A stretch of 5,081 nucleotides of DNA from an uncultured Leucothrix sp. (GCA_938004025.1 CALKXC010000298.1:1-5081), one strand, 5' to 3'; counted from the first letter of the stretch, positions 1 to 5,081 are shown. Numbers and translations: made by a program. Notes: generated by a model not told the origin, from the sequence alone.

Positions 1-272
1 CCGTGCTCGCCATATTCTTTAAAGCAGTTTTGCAGGGCTTTAAAGTCATTGGCTCTCGGCCCAAAGTGACTTAGATGGTTATCGCCGCGATTGGTCGCCT
101 CTTCAACGCCTTGTTTGAACTCTTCACGCGTCAAGCTGTGAAAGCTGTCGCCCTCGATAATGCCTGCGTTTATCCCTTCGCGTCGAAATATATTAATGAA
201 GGCATCACGAACATAAGTTGTGCCAGCACCTGATGAACCGGTAACTGCAACGACAGGGTGTTTGGCTGACAT
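1..272 (-). CDS. prkB: Phosphoribulokinase family protein PrkB, N-terminal part (runs off left edge)
   Basis: The family phosphorylates ribulose 5-phosphate with ATP to give ribulose 1,5-bisphosphate in the cytoplasm. Ninety complete codons are visible. The protein opens MSAKHPVVAVTGSSGAGTT, almost the same as E. coli PrkB as I recall it. The nucleotide loop G12-SSGAG-TT lacks the usual P-loop lysine, which is normal for this proteobacterial class. Asp42 in the GDSFH motif fits the catalytic base, and His45 and Arg49 fit the sugar-phosphate contacts known from Rhodobacter PRK. FRREG (29-33) and the HLSHFGPRAND stretch (66-76) are also family signatures. Tyr20 stands where Ser/Thr is usual. 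The start is supported by GGAGAG about 8 bases upstream of the ATG. Many non-autotrophic gammaproteobacteria carry this gene without RuBisCO, so carbon fixation should not be inferred. It is transcribed away from rimO across a 1-kb spacer. Confidence 0.93.
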   Translation of the reverse strand, partial: MSAKHPVVAVTGSSGAGTTYVRDAFINIFRREGINAGIIEGDSFHSLTREEFKQGVEEATNRGDNHLSHFGPRANDFKALQNCFKEYGEH

Positions 273-507
273 CCGCAGCTCTCTCCAAAATAGATTTTTA
301 AAATTAAGCGAACAAGTCTATCAGACTCAACTTAGGCATAGTAAAAGATAAAAAGAGGTACTCACACTAACTATTGTTACGAGAAGGATGTTTTTTAAGC
401 AACTATTTTTCAAAAAAATCAGGCTAGAGGGCATATTTCAAGAATTTTTTTTCATATTTTCAGATTATTTTTATCTGAACGAGCTTGACATTGATTTAAC
501 CAAGTCT

Positions 508-528
508 TTTTCCACAGGCTGTGGATAA
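508..528. promoter_or_regulatory. Head-to-head DnaA box pair forming a palindrome
   Basis: TTTTCCACA (508-516, plus strand, one mismatch) faces TGTGGATAA (520-528, exact box on the minus strand). Together they make a perfect 7+1+7 dyad, TCCACAG-G-CTGTGGA, at 511-525. A third, degenerate box-like sequence, TGTTGATAG, begins 12 bp after the start of the exact box, at 532. Confidence 0.6.
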
Positions 529-555
529 CTCTGTTGATAGTATTGAGCTTTATAA

Positions 556-639
556 GCTAAGTTATTGACACCGTTATCATTTACGATGTTGTATGATTTT
601 TAAACCAAACTAATTAATCAATAATAACAATAACTTAGC
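556..639. repeat. Perfect 12-bp inverted repeat with 60-bp spacer
   Basis: GCTAAGTTATTG (556-567) is exactly reverse-complementary to CAATAACTTAGC (628-639). The 60 bp between the arms is AT-rich, including TAATTAATCAATAATAA. The left arm overlaps the one-mismatch DnaA box at 562-570. The arms are too far apart for a simple terminator; paired protein sites or a cruciform are more plausible. Confidence 0.6.
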
Positions 640-706
640 GATTTTTAGATGGGAGGTCGTCGACATTCATAATTCGATTTTCCGTTTGAAACGACAGGCT
701 AAGCAG

Positions 707-715
707 TGTGAATAA
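707..715 (-). promoter_or_regulatory. DnaA box (exact)
   Basis: TGTGAATAA on the plus strand is TTATTCACA on the minus strand, an exact match to TTATNCACA. It is followed by CTGAT, so it shares the longer context TGTGRATAACT with the boxes at 520 and 932. Confidence 0.55.
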
Positions 716-730
716 CTGATGTAACCGAAA

Positions 731-773
731 CTTAATATTAGCTTAATAAAAATTCCGTTAAGCAAGAATTAAG
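731..773. repeat. Imperfect inverted repeat with two phased CTTAA half-sites per arm
   Basis: CTTAA occurs at 731 and 742, 11 bp apart, and its reverse complement TTAAG at 758 and 769, also 11 bp apart. All four are symmetric about position 752. Aligning the 21-bp arms gives 15 matches. One-turn spacing with dyad symmetry is typical of a cooperative protein-binding operator, but the protein is unknown. Confidence 0.45.
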
Positions 774-798
774 AAATTATTCAGCTTTACAAAGCGAT

Positions 799-812
799 AG
801 TTTCGTGAAACT
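799..812. promoter_or_regulatory. Short palindrome AGTTTC-GT-GAAACT
   Basis: Perfect 6-bp arms flank a 2-bp centre. It recalls the ParB site parS (TGTTTCACGTGAAACA) but is two bases shorter in the middle, so it should not be called parS. A related palindrome, CGTTT-G-AAACG, lies at 683-693. Confidence 0.3.
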
Positions 813-917
813 GAATGAAATTAAACCAAGTGGAAAGTGACGCCACGAAAAGATACGTTAGAGCCACTATTAAAGTAACTTATTGTTAAACCATTGTTTT
901 TGTAATTGCAAAGCTTT

Positions 918-952
918 TTATGCACAATTCCTGTGGATAACTTTGTGGACTA
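918..952. promoter_or_regulatory. Paired DnaA boxes plus a degenerate third box
   Basis: TTATGCACA (918-926, plus) and TGTGGATAA (932-940, minus) are both exact DnaA boxes facing each other with a 5-bp gap. A weaker copy, TGTGGACTA (944-952), starts 12 bp after the start of the second box. This is the densest box group in the spacer. Confidence 0.6.
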
Positions 953-1020
953 GTCTGCTACAAGTGTGACCAAGCCAGTAAAATCAAGGGTTTAAGCAAA
1001 AAGGGGATATTTTACCCTAA

Positions 1021-1060
1021 TATTGATTTTTTTATATAAAACAATTACTTATGAATATTT
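1021..1060. other. Very AT-rich tract, possible DNA unwinding element
   Basis: Thirty-six of 40 bases are A or T. The tract contains the 12-bp palindrome TTTTATATAAAA (1030-1041) and GATTTTTTTATAT, which loosely resembles the E. coli 13-mer unwinding repeats. It lies between the DnaA box groups at 918-952 and 1122-1151. The unwinding role is inferred from composition and position only. Confidence 0.35.
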
Positions 1061-1121
1061 TCTTGACTGGATTATTGCCAATATCGCGTAGATTAACACT
1101 TTGTTAAGAATTGATAACGAG

Positions 1122-1151
1122 TGTGAATAAGTCAATATGGGTTGTGCATAG
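1122..1151 (-). promoter_or_regulatory. DnaA box (exact) and a second one-mismatch box, upstream of rimO
   Basis: TGTGAATAA (1122-1130) is an exact minus-strand DnaA box. TGTGCATAG (1143-1151) has one mismatch and starts 21 bp later, about two helical turns, on the same face and in the same orientation. The pair lies about 90 bp upstream of the likely rimO -10 element, so it could also let DnaA influence rimO transcription. Confidence 0.5.
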
Positions 1152-1214
1152 TAGCGAGCACTATATCTTGTGCTTGGTCATTAATTTCGTGTAATAGAAC
1201 ACTATTGATTCGGT

Positions 1215-1244
1215 ATGAAAGAAATCTCACAAGTCGTGTACAAT
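1215..1244 (+). promoter_or_regulatory. Possible rimO promoter
   Basis: TACAAT (1239-1244) matches the sigma-70 -10 consensus at five of six positions. ATGAAA (1215-1220), 18 bp upstream, is a weak -35. Initiation near 1250 would leave a leader of roughly 20-25 bases before the rimO ATG. The -35 match is poor, so this is tentative. Confidence 0.35.
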
Positions 1245-1273
1245 ATCGCGATTTGCCCAGAGTCTAAAGTCTA

Positions 1274-2605
1274 ATGAGTGAAGCCGTAGCCACTAAAACT
1301 TCGAATAATCGCGTTGGGATGATCAGTTTAGGATGTCCTAAAGCATTGGTCGACTCTGAGCGAATTGTGACTCAGTTACGAATAGAGGGCTATGAAATTA
1401 GCCCCAGCTATGAAGGAGCTGACGTTGTTGTAGTGAACACCTGTGGTTTTATTGATGCTGCTGTGGAAGAGTCTCTAGACACAATAGGTGAAGCACTAGA
1501 AGAAAACGGCAAGGTTATTGTCACGGGTTGTTTGGGTGCAGATTCTGAAAAAGTGTTAGAAGCACATCCTGGCGTACTCGCCGTTAGTGGCCCTCATGCT
1601 TATGAAGAAGTGATGACCGCGGTTCGAGCGACTATCAGGCCACCGCATGATCCTTTTGTAGACCTTGTGCCACCACAAGGTATTAAGTTAACGCCACGGC
1701 ATTATGCCTATCTAAAGATCTCAGAAGGCTGTAACCACCGCTGCTCATTCTGCATCATTCCATCAATGCGGGGTGACTTGGTCACTCGCTCAATTGGTGA
1801 GGTAATGCAGGAAGCTGAGAATCTCGCTAAATCTGGTGTAAAAGAGCTTTTAGTGGTGTCGCAAGATACCAGTGCTTACGGTGTTGATATCAAGTATCAA
1901 ACGGGCTTTTGGAATGGCCGTCCAATTAAGTCACACATTCAGCAATTGGCTGAGGCGCTTGGCGAGTTGGGCATCTGGGTGCGTTTGCATTACGTATATC
2001 CTTACCCGCACGTTGATAAGCTGATACCTTTAATGGCTGAAGGAAAAATCCTGCCTTATCTAGATATACCGTTCCAGCATGCGAGTCATCGTATTCTAAA
2101 AGATATGAAGCGACCGGCTCATGCTGAGAAGGTGTTGGATCGCTTAAAAGTCTGGCGAGACATTTGCCCAGATATAACGGTACGCAGTACTTTTATCACC
2201 GGTTTTCCTGGTGAGACAGAGGAAGATTTTCAGGTGTTGTTAGACTTTATTAAAGAAGCACGACTAAACCGGGTAGGCTGCTTTACTTATTCTCCTGTTG
2301 AAGGCGCGACGGCAAACGACTTGCCAAATCACGTACCGGAAGATGAGAAGCAGGATAGATTAGAAAGATTTATGGAAGTTCAGGCGGACATCAGCGCAGA
2401 GTTGTTGTCCAAGCAAATTGGTAAGCGCATGACCGTGCTAACCGATGAAGTGGGTGATGACTTTACGATTGCTCGCAGTAAGATGGATGCGCCTGAGATT
2501 GATGGTGTTGTACAAATTGACGGTGAAATGTTAGAGCCAGGTCAGTTTGCTGAAGTTGAAATTACTCACGCAGATGAACACGATCTGTGGGGTAAGCTTG
2601 TCTAG
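1274..2605 (+). CDS. rimO: Ribosomal protein uS12 (S12) methylthiotransferase RimO
   Basis: RimO is a radical-SAM enzyme that adds a methylthio group to the conserved aspartate of ribosomal protein S12 in the cytoplasm. The 443-residue protein aligns end to end with E. coli RimO (about 441). The N-terminal UPF0004 domain (about 12-125) has the three auxiliary-cluster cysteines Cys21 (SLGCPK), Cys57 (NTCGF) and Cys86 (TGCLG). The radical-SAM domain has the CxxxCxxC motif at Cys153, Cys157 and Cys160 within [15 protein letters not shown] domain occupies about 377-443 and ends in the RimO-typical [19 protein letters not shown] and [10 protein letters not shown] separate it from the tRNA enzyme MiaB. 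The start fits the E. coli N-terminus, but Shine-Dalgarno complementarity is weak: the ATG follows a tandem AGTCTAA repeat (1261-1274). It is first in a co-oriented five-gene run. Confidence 0.98.
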   Translation: MSEAVATKTSNNRVGMISLGCPKALVDSERIVTQLRIEGYEISPSYEGADVVVVNTCGFIDAAVEESLDTIGEALEENGKVIVTGCLGADSEKVLEAHPGVLAVSGPHAYEEVMTAVRATIRPPHDPFVDLVPPQGIKLTPRHYAYLKISEGCNHRCSFCIIPSMRGDLVTRSIGEVMQEAENLAKSGVKELLVVSQDTSAYGVDIKYQTGFWNGRPIKSHIQQLAEALGELGIWVRLHYVYPYPHVDKLIPLMAEGKILPYLDIPFQHASHRILKDMKRPAHAEKVLDRLKVWRDICPDITVRSTFITGFPGETEEDFQVLLDFIKEARLNRVGCFTYSPVEGATANDLPNHVPEDEKQDRLERFMEVQADISAELLSKQIGKRMTVLTDEVGDDFTIARSKMDAPEIDGVVQIDGEMLEPGQFAEVEITHADEHDLWGKLV

Positions 2606-2643
2606 ATAATTCATGCCTGATGGCAAAACAATAGGGAAATGAA

Positions 2644-3348
2644 ATGAAAAAAACGATAATTGCAGCCTCTGTTGCTCTAATCATGGCTTCTGGAAGTGTA
2701 TTTGCTGAAGCAAGCAAACTGGCCTCTGAAGATGACAAACTAAGCTACAGCTTAGGTATGCTAATAGGTGAGCGAATTCTGAAGCAGTATTCAGAAGAGA
2801 TTGATTATTACATCCTGCTAGAAGCAATGCGTGCGCAGCATCAAGGTTCTGAGACTGTAATCAGCATGGAAGAAGCTAACGCGACGATGCAAGCCAGCGA
2901 AGAAAAAGCGATGGCCGCCGCTGCTGAAGAAGCAAAGCTTGCGTCGGCTAAAGCAATAGCCCTTGGTCAAGCGTTCATGCTGCAAAATAAATCCGTTGAA
3001 GGTGTAATGACCACGGACAGTGGTATTCAATATCAGGTGCTAACGGCAGCAGAAGGCCCTAAGCCAAAAGCAACAGATATAGTTAAAGTACATTACAAAG
3101 GTACGACTATTGATGGAAAAACTTTTGATAGCTCTTATGATCGCGGTCAGCCAGCTGAGTTCGGTTTGAACCAAGTGATTCCAGGTTGGACAGAAGGCGT
3201 TCAGCTAATGAGTGTTGGCAGCAAGTACAAGTTCGTTATCCCTTCAAAGCTTGCTTACGGCGAGCAGGGTGCTGGTGCAAGTATCGGCCCAGGCGAGACC
3301 TTAATCTTTGAAGTAGAATTACTGGAAATTTTGAACACTGAGAAGTAA
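2644..3348 (+). CDS. Exported FKBP-type peptidyl-prolyl cis-trans isomerase (FkpA/Mip-like)
   Basis: This is a proline isomerase and probable folding chaperone acting in the periplasm or at the outer membrane. A signal peptide is clear: MKK, a hydrophobic core, then VFA-EA with cleavage predicted after residue 21. There is no lipobox cysteine, so it is unlikely to be a lipoprotein. The FKBP N-terminal dimerisation region spans about 28-115, with a long Ala/Glu-rich helix around 76-106. The catalytic FKBP domain spans about 127-231 and keeps the FKBP12 pocket: Tyr151 (VHYKG), Phe161-Asp162 (KTFDSS), Phe173, Val178-Ile179, Trp182, Tyr205 (AYGEQG) and Phe222. At 234 residues it is the usual size for Mip/FklB and slightly short for FkpA. 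AGGGAA at 2633-2638 supports the start. It lies 38 bp after rimO and 5 bp before the HemF-like gene. I cannot decide between fkpA, fklB and mip as the name. Confidence 0.95.
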   Translation: MKKTIIAASVALIMASGSVFAEASKLASEDDKLSYSLGMLIGERILKQYSEEIDYYILLEAMRAQHQGSETVISMEEANATMQASEEKAMAAAAEEAKLASAKAIALGQAFMLQNKSVEGVMTTDSGIQYQVLTAAEGPKPKATDIVKVHYKGTTIDGKTFDSSYDRGQPAEFGLNQVIPGWTEGVQLMSVGSKYKFVIPSKLAYGEQGAGASIGPGETLIFEVELLEILNTEK

Positions 3349-3353
3349 TTTTT

Positions 3354-4421
3354 ATGCAGCGAATTGCGGCTAAATCACCACAGGCTCAGCGCGCCTACGA
3401 GCTTGTGGTTTCTCTTCAGCAGCGTTTTGTGAATAGAATGCAATCGCTAAGCCTAGATCACGGTTCAAGCCGCCAGTTTGAGCCGGTTGAATGGTTCCGT
3501 GCAGAGGGCTTACATGGCGGTGGTATGCGCTATGTTGCCACGGATAAGCAGGTTTTTAACCAAGCCTCGGTTAACGTCTCTCAAGTGCAATATGACGCTG
3601 ACGATAGTAAGTCGTTGGCGTCAGCGACGGCACTGTCCAGCATTATTCACCCTTATCATCCCCTAGCTCCATCCATGCATTTACATGTCAGTTGGACAGA
3701 AATGAAAAGCGGGCATGGTTACTGGCGGGTGATGGCAGACTTGAATCCCGCGATTGAAAACCCACAGCACACCGCAGCTTTTCATGAGGCGTTATTAGCG
3801 GCTGCCGGTAAAAGCCTAAGTGATGAAATGGTTGCTTCAGCATTAGCTCAAGGGGATCGGTACTTTCATATCCCGGCGTTAGGGCGACATCGTGGGGTTT
3901 GTCATTTCTACTTAGAAAACTACTTCACTGACGATGCAGAAGCAGATTTGTTGATGGCAGAGAATGTTATTGCTAGTGTGATCGAGGCCTACCACGGCTT
4001 AGTAAACGGCACGCTTGCTGAAAAACAATCCCCTCAAACCGAAGACTTTAGAAAGCAGCTGGATTATCACAGTTTGTATTTCTTCCAAGTGCTGACTTTG
4101 GATAGAGGAACGACCTCGGGTTTGCTGGTACACGATCAAAATGATGTAGGAATTCTTGGTTCGCTACCGACCGCAGTGGATCGTGAGTTGATTGGATCGT
4201 GGAAGCCCAATATGCCTGCTCCGCAAGGTGAATTACTGGATGCTTTATTAGCTTGTTTACCAAGTCCTGATCCCGCGGATGACCGTCGATATGGTATCGA
4301 TGAGTCGGTCAAAAAAGCCTTAGCAGATGCGGTTCGAAAGCATTACAAACAACACCCCGAAGCGATGGCGCTGCAAGCTAGCGGTGACGTGATTCCTCCC
4401 ACGGTTGCTAACCATCGATAA
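3354..4421 (+). CDS. Divergent HemF-like protein (oxygen-dependent coproporphyrinogen III oxidase family)
   Basis: HemF decarboxylates coproporphyrinogen III to protoporphyrinogen IX with O2. Aligned by eye, the whole E. coli HemF length is recognisable: GGGMRYVATDKQVFNQASVNVS (55-76), IIHPYHPLAPSMH (97-109), ADLNP (128-132, for FDLTP), RHRG (178-181, for the QRG segment), and LDRGTTSGL (249-257, for WDRGTLFGL) with the key Asp250. Of the four histidines reported as important in E. coli HemF (96, 106, 145, 175), three have counterparts (His99, His109, His144); the fourth aligns with Ala175. The WWFGGG stretch has become GYWRVM, and the R of NVRFF is Ser113. The protein has 355 residues against 299, with an extra C-terminal tail from about 304. 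There is no signal peptide or membrane segment. It begins 5 bp after the PPIase stop with only weak GAGAAG as a ribosome site, suggesting translational coupling. Enzymatic activity is uncertain. Confidence 0.8.
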   Translation: MQRIAAKSPQAQRAYELVVSLQQRFVNRMQSLSLDHGSSRQFEPVEWFRAEGLHGGGMRYVATDKQVFNQASVNVSQVQYDADDSKSLASATALSSIIHPYHPLAPSMHLHVSWTEMKSGHGYWRVMADLNPAIENPQHTAAFHEALLAAAGKSLSDEMVASALAQGDRYFHIPALGRHRGVCHFYLENYFTDDAEADLLMAENVIASVIEAYHGLVNGTLAEKQSPQTEDFRKQLDYHSLYFFQVLTLDRGTTSGLLVHDQNDVGILGSLPTAVDRELIGSWKPNMPAPQGELLDALLACLPSPDPADDRRYGIDESVKKALADAVRKHYKQHPEAMALQASGDVIPPTVANHR

Positions 4422-4436
4422 ACGACGCCTCAATCG

Positions 4437-4805
4437 ATGAGTTTTTTAAATGGAATCACCCTGCTGCTCATCTATCAGCTGGTTGGCGAAGCGACTGTTT
4501 TATATTTGAAGCTGCCCGTACCTGGGCCAGTTATGGGGATGGTGTTATTATTTATCACTCTGTTGATACGCAACCAAACCCCAGAATCATTAGAGACCGC
4601 TTCAAGCGCCCTACTCAGCCATTTACCGCTGTTATTCGTGCCTGCAGGTGTGGGTATGATGGTGCATTTTCAGCGTATTGGTAATGAGTGGTTGTCTATA
4701 AGTTTGGCGATTATAGTGAGTACGGTAGTAACTTTGGTGCTAACGGCGCTTATCATGCAAGGTTGCCAAAAGCTGTTAACAAAGTCAGGCGATGACGATG
4801 CCTGA
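4437..4805 (+). CDS. lrgA: CidA/LrgA family membrane protein
   Basis: This is a small inner-membrane protein of the CidA/LrgA family (UPF0299, E. coli YohJ-like). The family was first described as holin-like modulators of murein hydrolase activity; later work links LrgAB-type pairs to transport of small carboxylates such as pyruvate. The 122 residues show four hydrophobic segments, roughly 5-23, 28-45, 60-77 and 86-108. Family signatures are LPVPGPVMGMVLLF (26-39) and LLFVPAGVGMM (65-75). The C-terminus is short and charged (KSGDDDA). It lies 15 bp after the HemF-like gene with no clear Shine-Dalgarno, and the next gene overlaps its end. The lrgA-lrgB order is the standard arrangement. CidA and LrgA cannot be separated by sequence alone. 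Confidence 0.93.
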   Translation: MSFLNGITLLLIYQLVGEATVLYLKLPVPGPVMGMVLLFITLLIRNQTPESLETASSALLSHLPLLFVPAGVGMMVHFQRIGNEWLSISLAIIVSTVVTLVLTALIMQGCQKLLTKSGDDDA

Positions 4806-5081
4806 GTCCGATTTATCAACCATTTGGGTTTACCTGTCAGCATCTCCTTTGTTAGGCCTAACGATGACGATGCTGGTTTACGTTCTGGCCTATCGACTCT
4901 ACGTATTTGCCAATTCCACGCCGTTGCTGAACCCCGTGATTACAACCATAGCCGTGCTCATCACGGTACTCATGCTCACTGACACAAGCTATGAAGCTTA
5001 TTTTGAAGGCGGGCAGTTTGTGCATTTCCTGCTGGGACCTGCAACGGTCGCTTTGGCCATTCCTTTATATCAGCAGTTTTC
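4798..5081 (+). CDS. lrgB: LrgB family membrane protein, N-terminal part (runs off right edge)
   Basis: This is the larger partner of the LrgAB/CidAB inner-membrane pair. Ninety-four complete codons are visible, out of about 230 typical for the family. The stretch from NPVITT (45-50) through LMLTDTSYEAYFEGG (58-72) to LLGPATVALAIPLYQQ (78-93) matches E. coli YohK closely; the last part is the family hallmark. Hydrophobic segments lie at about 16-36 and 46-61, with another starting near 78. The start at 4798 overlaps lrgA by 8 bp and has AGG at 4787-4789 with 8-base spacing. An in-frame ATG two codons earlier (4792) is possible but sits only two bases from that AGG. The overlap implies translational coupling to lrgA. 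Confidence 0.93.
   Translation, partial: MPESDLSTIWVYLSASPLLGLTMTMLVYVLAYRLYVFANSTPLLNPVITTIAVLITVLMLTDTSYEAYFEGGQFVHFLLGPATVALAIPLYQQF

Larger units (their letters stand above)
508..1151. other. DnaA-box cluster, candidate replication origin or DnaA-titration locus
   Basis: Five exact matches to the DnaA box TTATNCACA are visible: 520-528, 707-715, 932-940 and 1122-1130 on the minus strand, and 918-926 on the plus strand. One-mismatch boxes lie at 508-516 (TTTTCCACA), 562-570 (TTATTGACA) and 1143-1151 (CTATGCACA on the minus strand). By rough arithmetic, fewer than 0.1 exact boxes are expected by chance in a spacer this size. Very AT-rich DNA that could unwind lies among the boxes (1021-1060) and to their left (441-480). 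Origin function is inferred from box density and AT-richness. The usual oriC neighbour genes and Dam GATC sites are absent, so a regulatory or titration role is a real alternative. Confidence 0.6.
273..1273. other. 1-kb AT-rich divergent spacer between prkB and rimO
   Basis: No credible protein or RNA gene was found here on either strand; stop codons are frequent in all frames read. The part nearest prkB (273-500) should hold its promoter, but no convincing -35/-10 pair was found on the minus strand. It contains small dyads: AGTCT-ATC-AGACT at 315-327 and TTCAGAT-N7-ATCTGAA at 459-479. The part from 508 to 1151 carries a dense set of DnaA boxes and larger inverted repeats, listed separately. 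There is no GATC anywhere in this spacer, although the neighbouring rimO gene has several. Confidence 0.85.

Noticed and set aside
485..513. TTGACA at 485-490 as a -35 element
   Set aside because: No recognisable -10 sequence lies 16-19 bp downstream.
565..597. TTGACA (565-570) with TATGAT (592-597) as a sigma-70 promoter
   Set aside because: The spacing is 21 bp, too long for sigma-70, and no gene follows on the plus strand for about 700 bp. The TTGACA is better explained as part of the inverted-repeat arm.
649..672. Tiny ORF starting ATGGGAGGT within the spacer
   Set aside because: It encodes only seven residues before a stop and has no ribosome-binding site of its own.
799..812. ParB parS site
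   Set aside because: The arms resemble parS but the central spacing is two bases too short, which changes half-site phasing. Kept only as a palindrome.
273..1273. CRISPR array, tRNA or transposon remnant in the spacer
   Set aside because: No regularly spaced repeats, no tRNA-like cloverleaf motifs, and no terminal inverted repeats with target duplications were seen.
2614..2625. Hairpin TGCC-TGAT-GGCA between rimO and the PPIase gene as a terminator
   Set aside because: The stem is only 4 bp and no T-run follows; the downstream gene is co-oriented and close.
2818..3030. Minus-strand 70-codon open frame inside the PPIase gene
   Set aside because: It is a shadow of a well-supported FKBP gene, has no family resemblance and has no start context.
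3478..3666. Second plus-strand open frame inside the HemF-like gene
   Set aside because: It is out of frame within a recognisable full-length protein and shows no recognisable domain.
4048..4263. Minus-strand 71-codon open frame inside the HemF-like gene
   Set aside because: It lies opposite the conserved DRGT region of the real gene, with no ribosome site or recognisable protein features.
4792..4797. Upstream ATG as the lrgB start
   Set aside because: It is in frame, but the AGG ribosome-site core would be only two bases away. The ATG at 4798 has normal spacing.

Overview
The window looks like chromosomal DNA from a marine-type gammaproteobacterium. The proteins encoded by prkB, rimO and lrgB closely resemble Escherichia coli PrkB, RimO and YohK, the coding DNA has moderate GC, and the long spacer is AT-rich. 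I cannot name the genus from this sequence.

Layout: (1) At 1-272, on the minus strand, is the N-terminal third of a phosphoribulokinase-family gene (prkB) that runs off the left edge. (2) At 273-1273 is a 1-kb AT-rich divergent spacer with no credible gene. It is rich in structure: five exact DnaA boxes (TTATNCACA) plus at least three one-mismatch boxes, a repeated box module, several dyads and very AT-rich tracts. (3) From 1274 to the right edge, five plus-strand genes are tightly packed: rimO (ribosomal protein S12 methylthiotransferase), an exported FkpA/Mip-type peptidyl-prolyl isomerase, a divergent HemF-like protein of the oxygen-dependent coproporphyrinogen oxidase family, lrgA, and a truncated lrgB. 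Gaps are 38, 5 and 15 bp, and lrgB overlaps lrgA by 8 bp, so co-transcription from the rimO promoter region is likely.

Functionally the operon mixes ribosome modification, periplasmic protein folding, a tetrapyrrole-oxidase relative and a CidA/LrgA-LrgB membrane pair. No single pathway is evident. The immediate neighbours of the HemF-like gene (PPIase upstream, lrgAB downstream) include no haem-biosynthesis gene.

The most interesting element is the spacer. The density of DnaA boxes next to AT-rich DNA suggests a DnaA-dependent replication origin or a DnaA-titrating/regulatory locus. It lies away from the usual gammaproteobacterial oriC neighbours (dnaA-dnaN, rpmH, mnmG, mioC), none of which is in the window. 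It also lacks GATC sites entirely, so it is not an E. coli-style SeqA/Dam origin. This is inference and needs a whole-genome check. The second most interesting item is the HemF-like protein, which keeps the family scaffold but has changed several conserved active-site positions.
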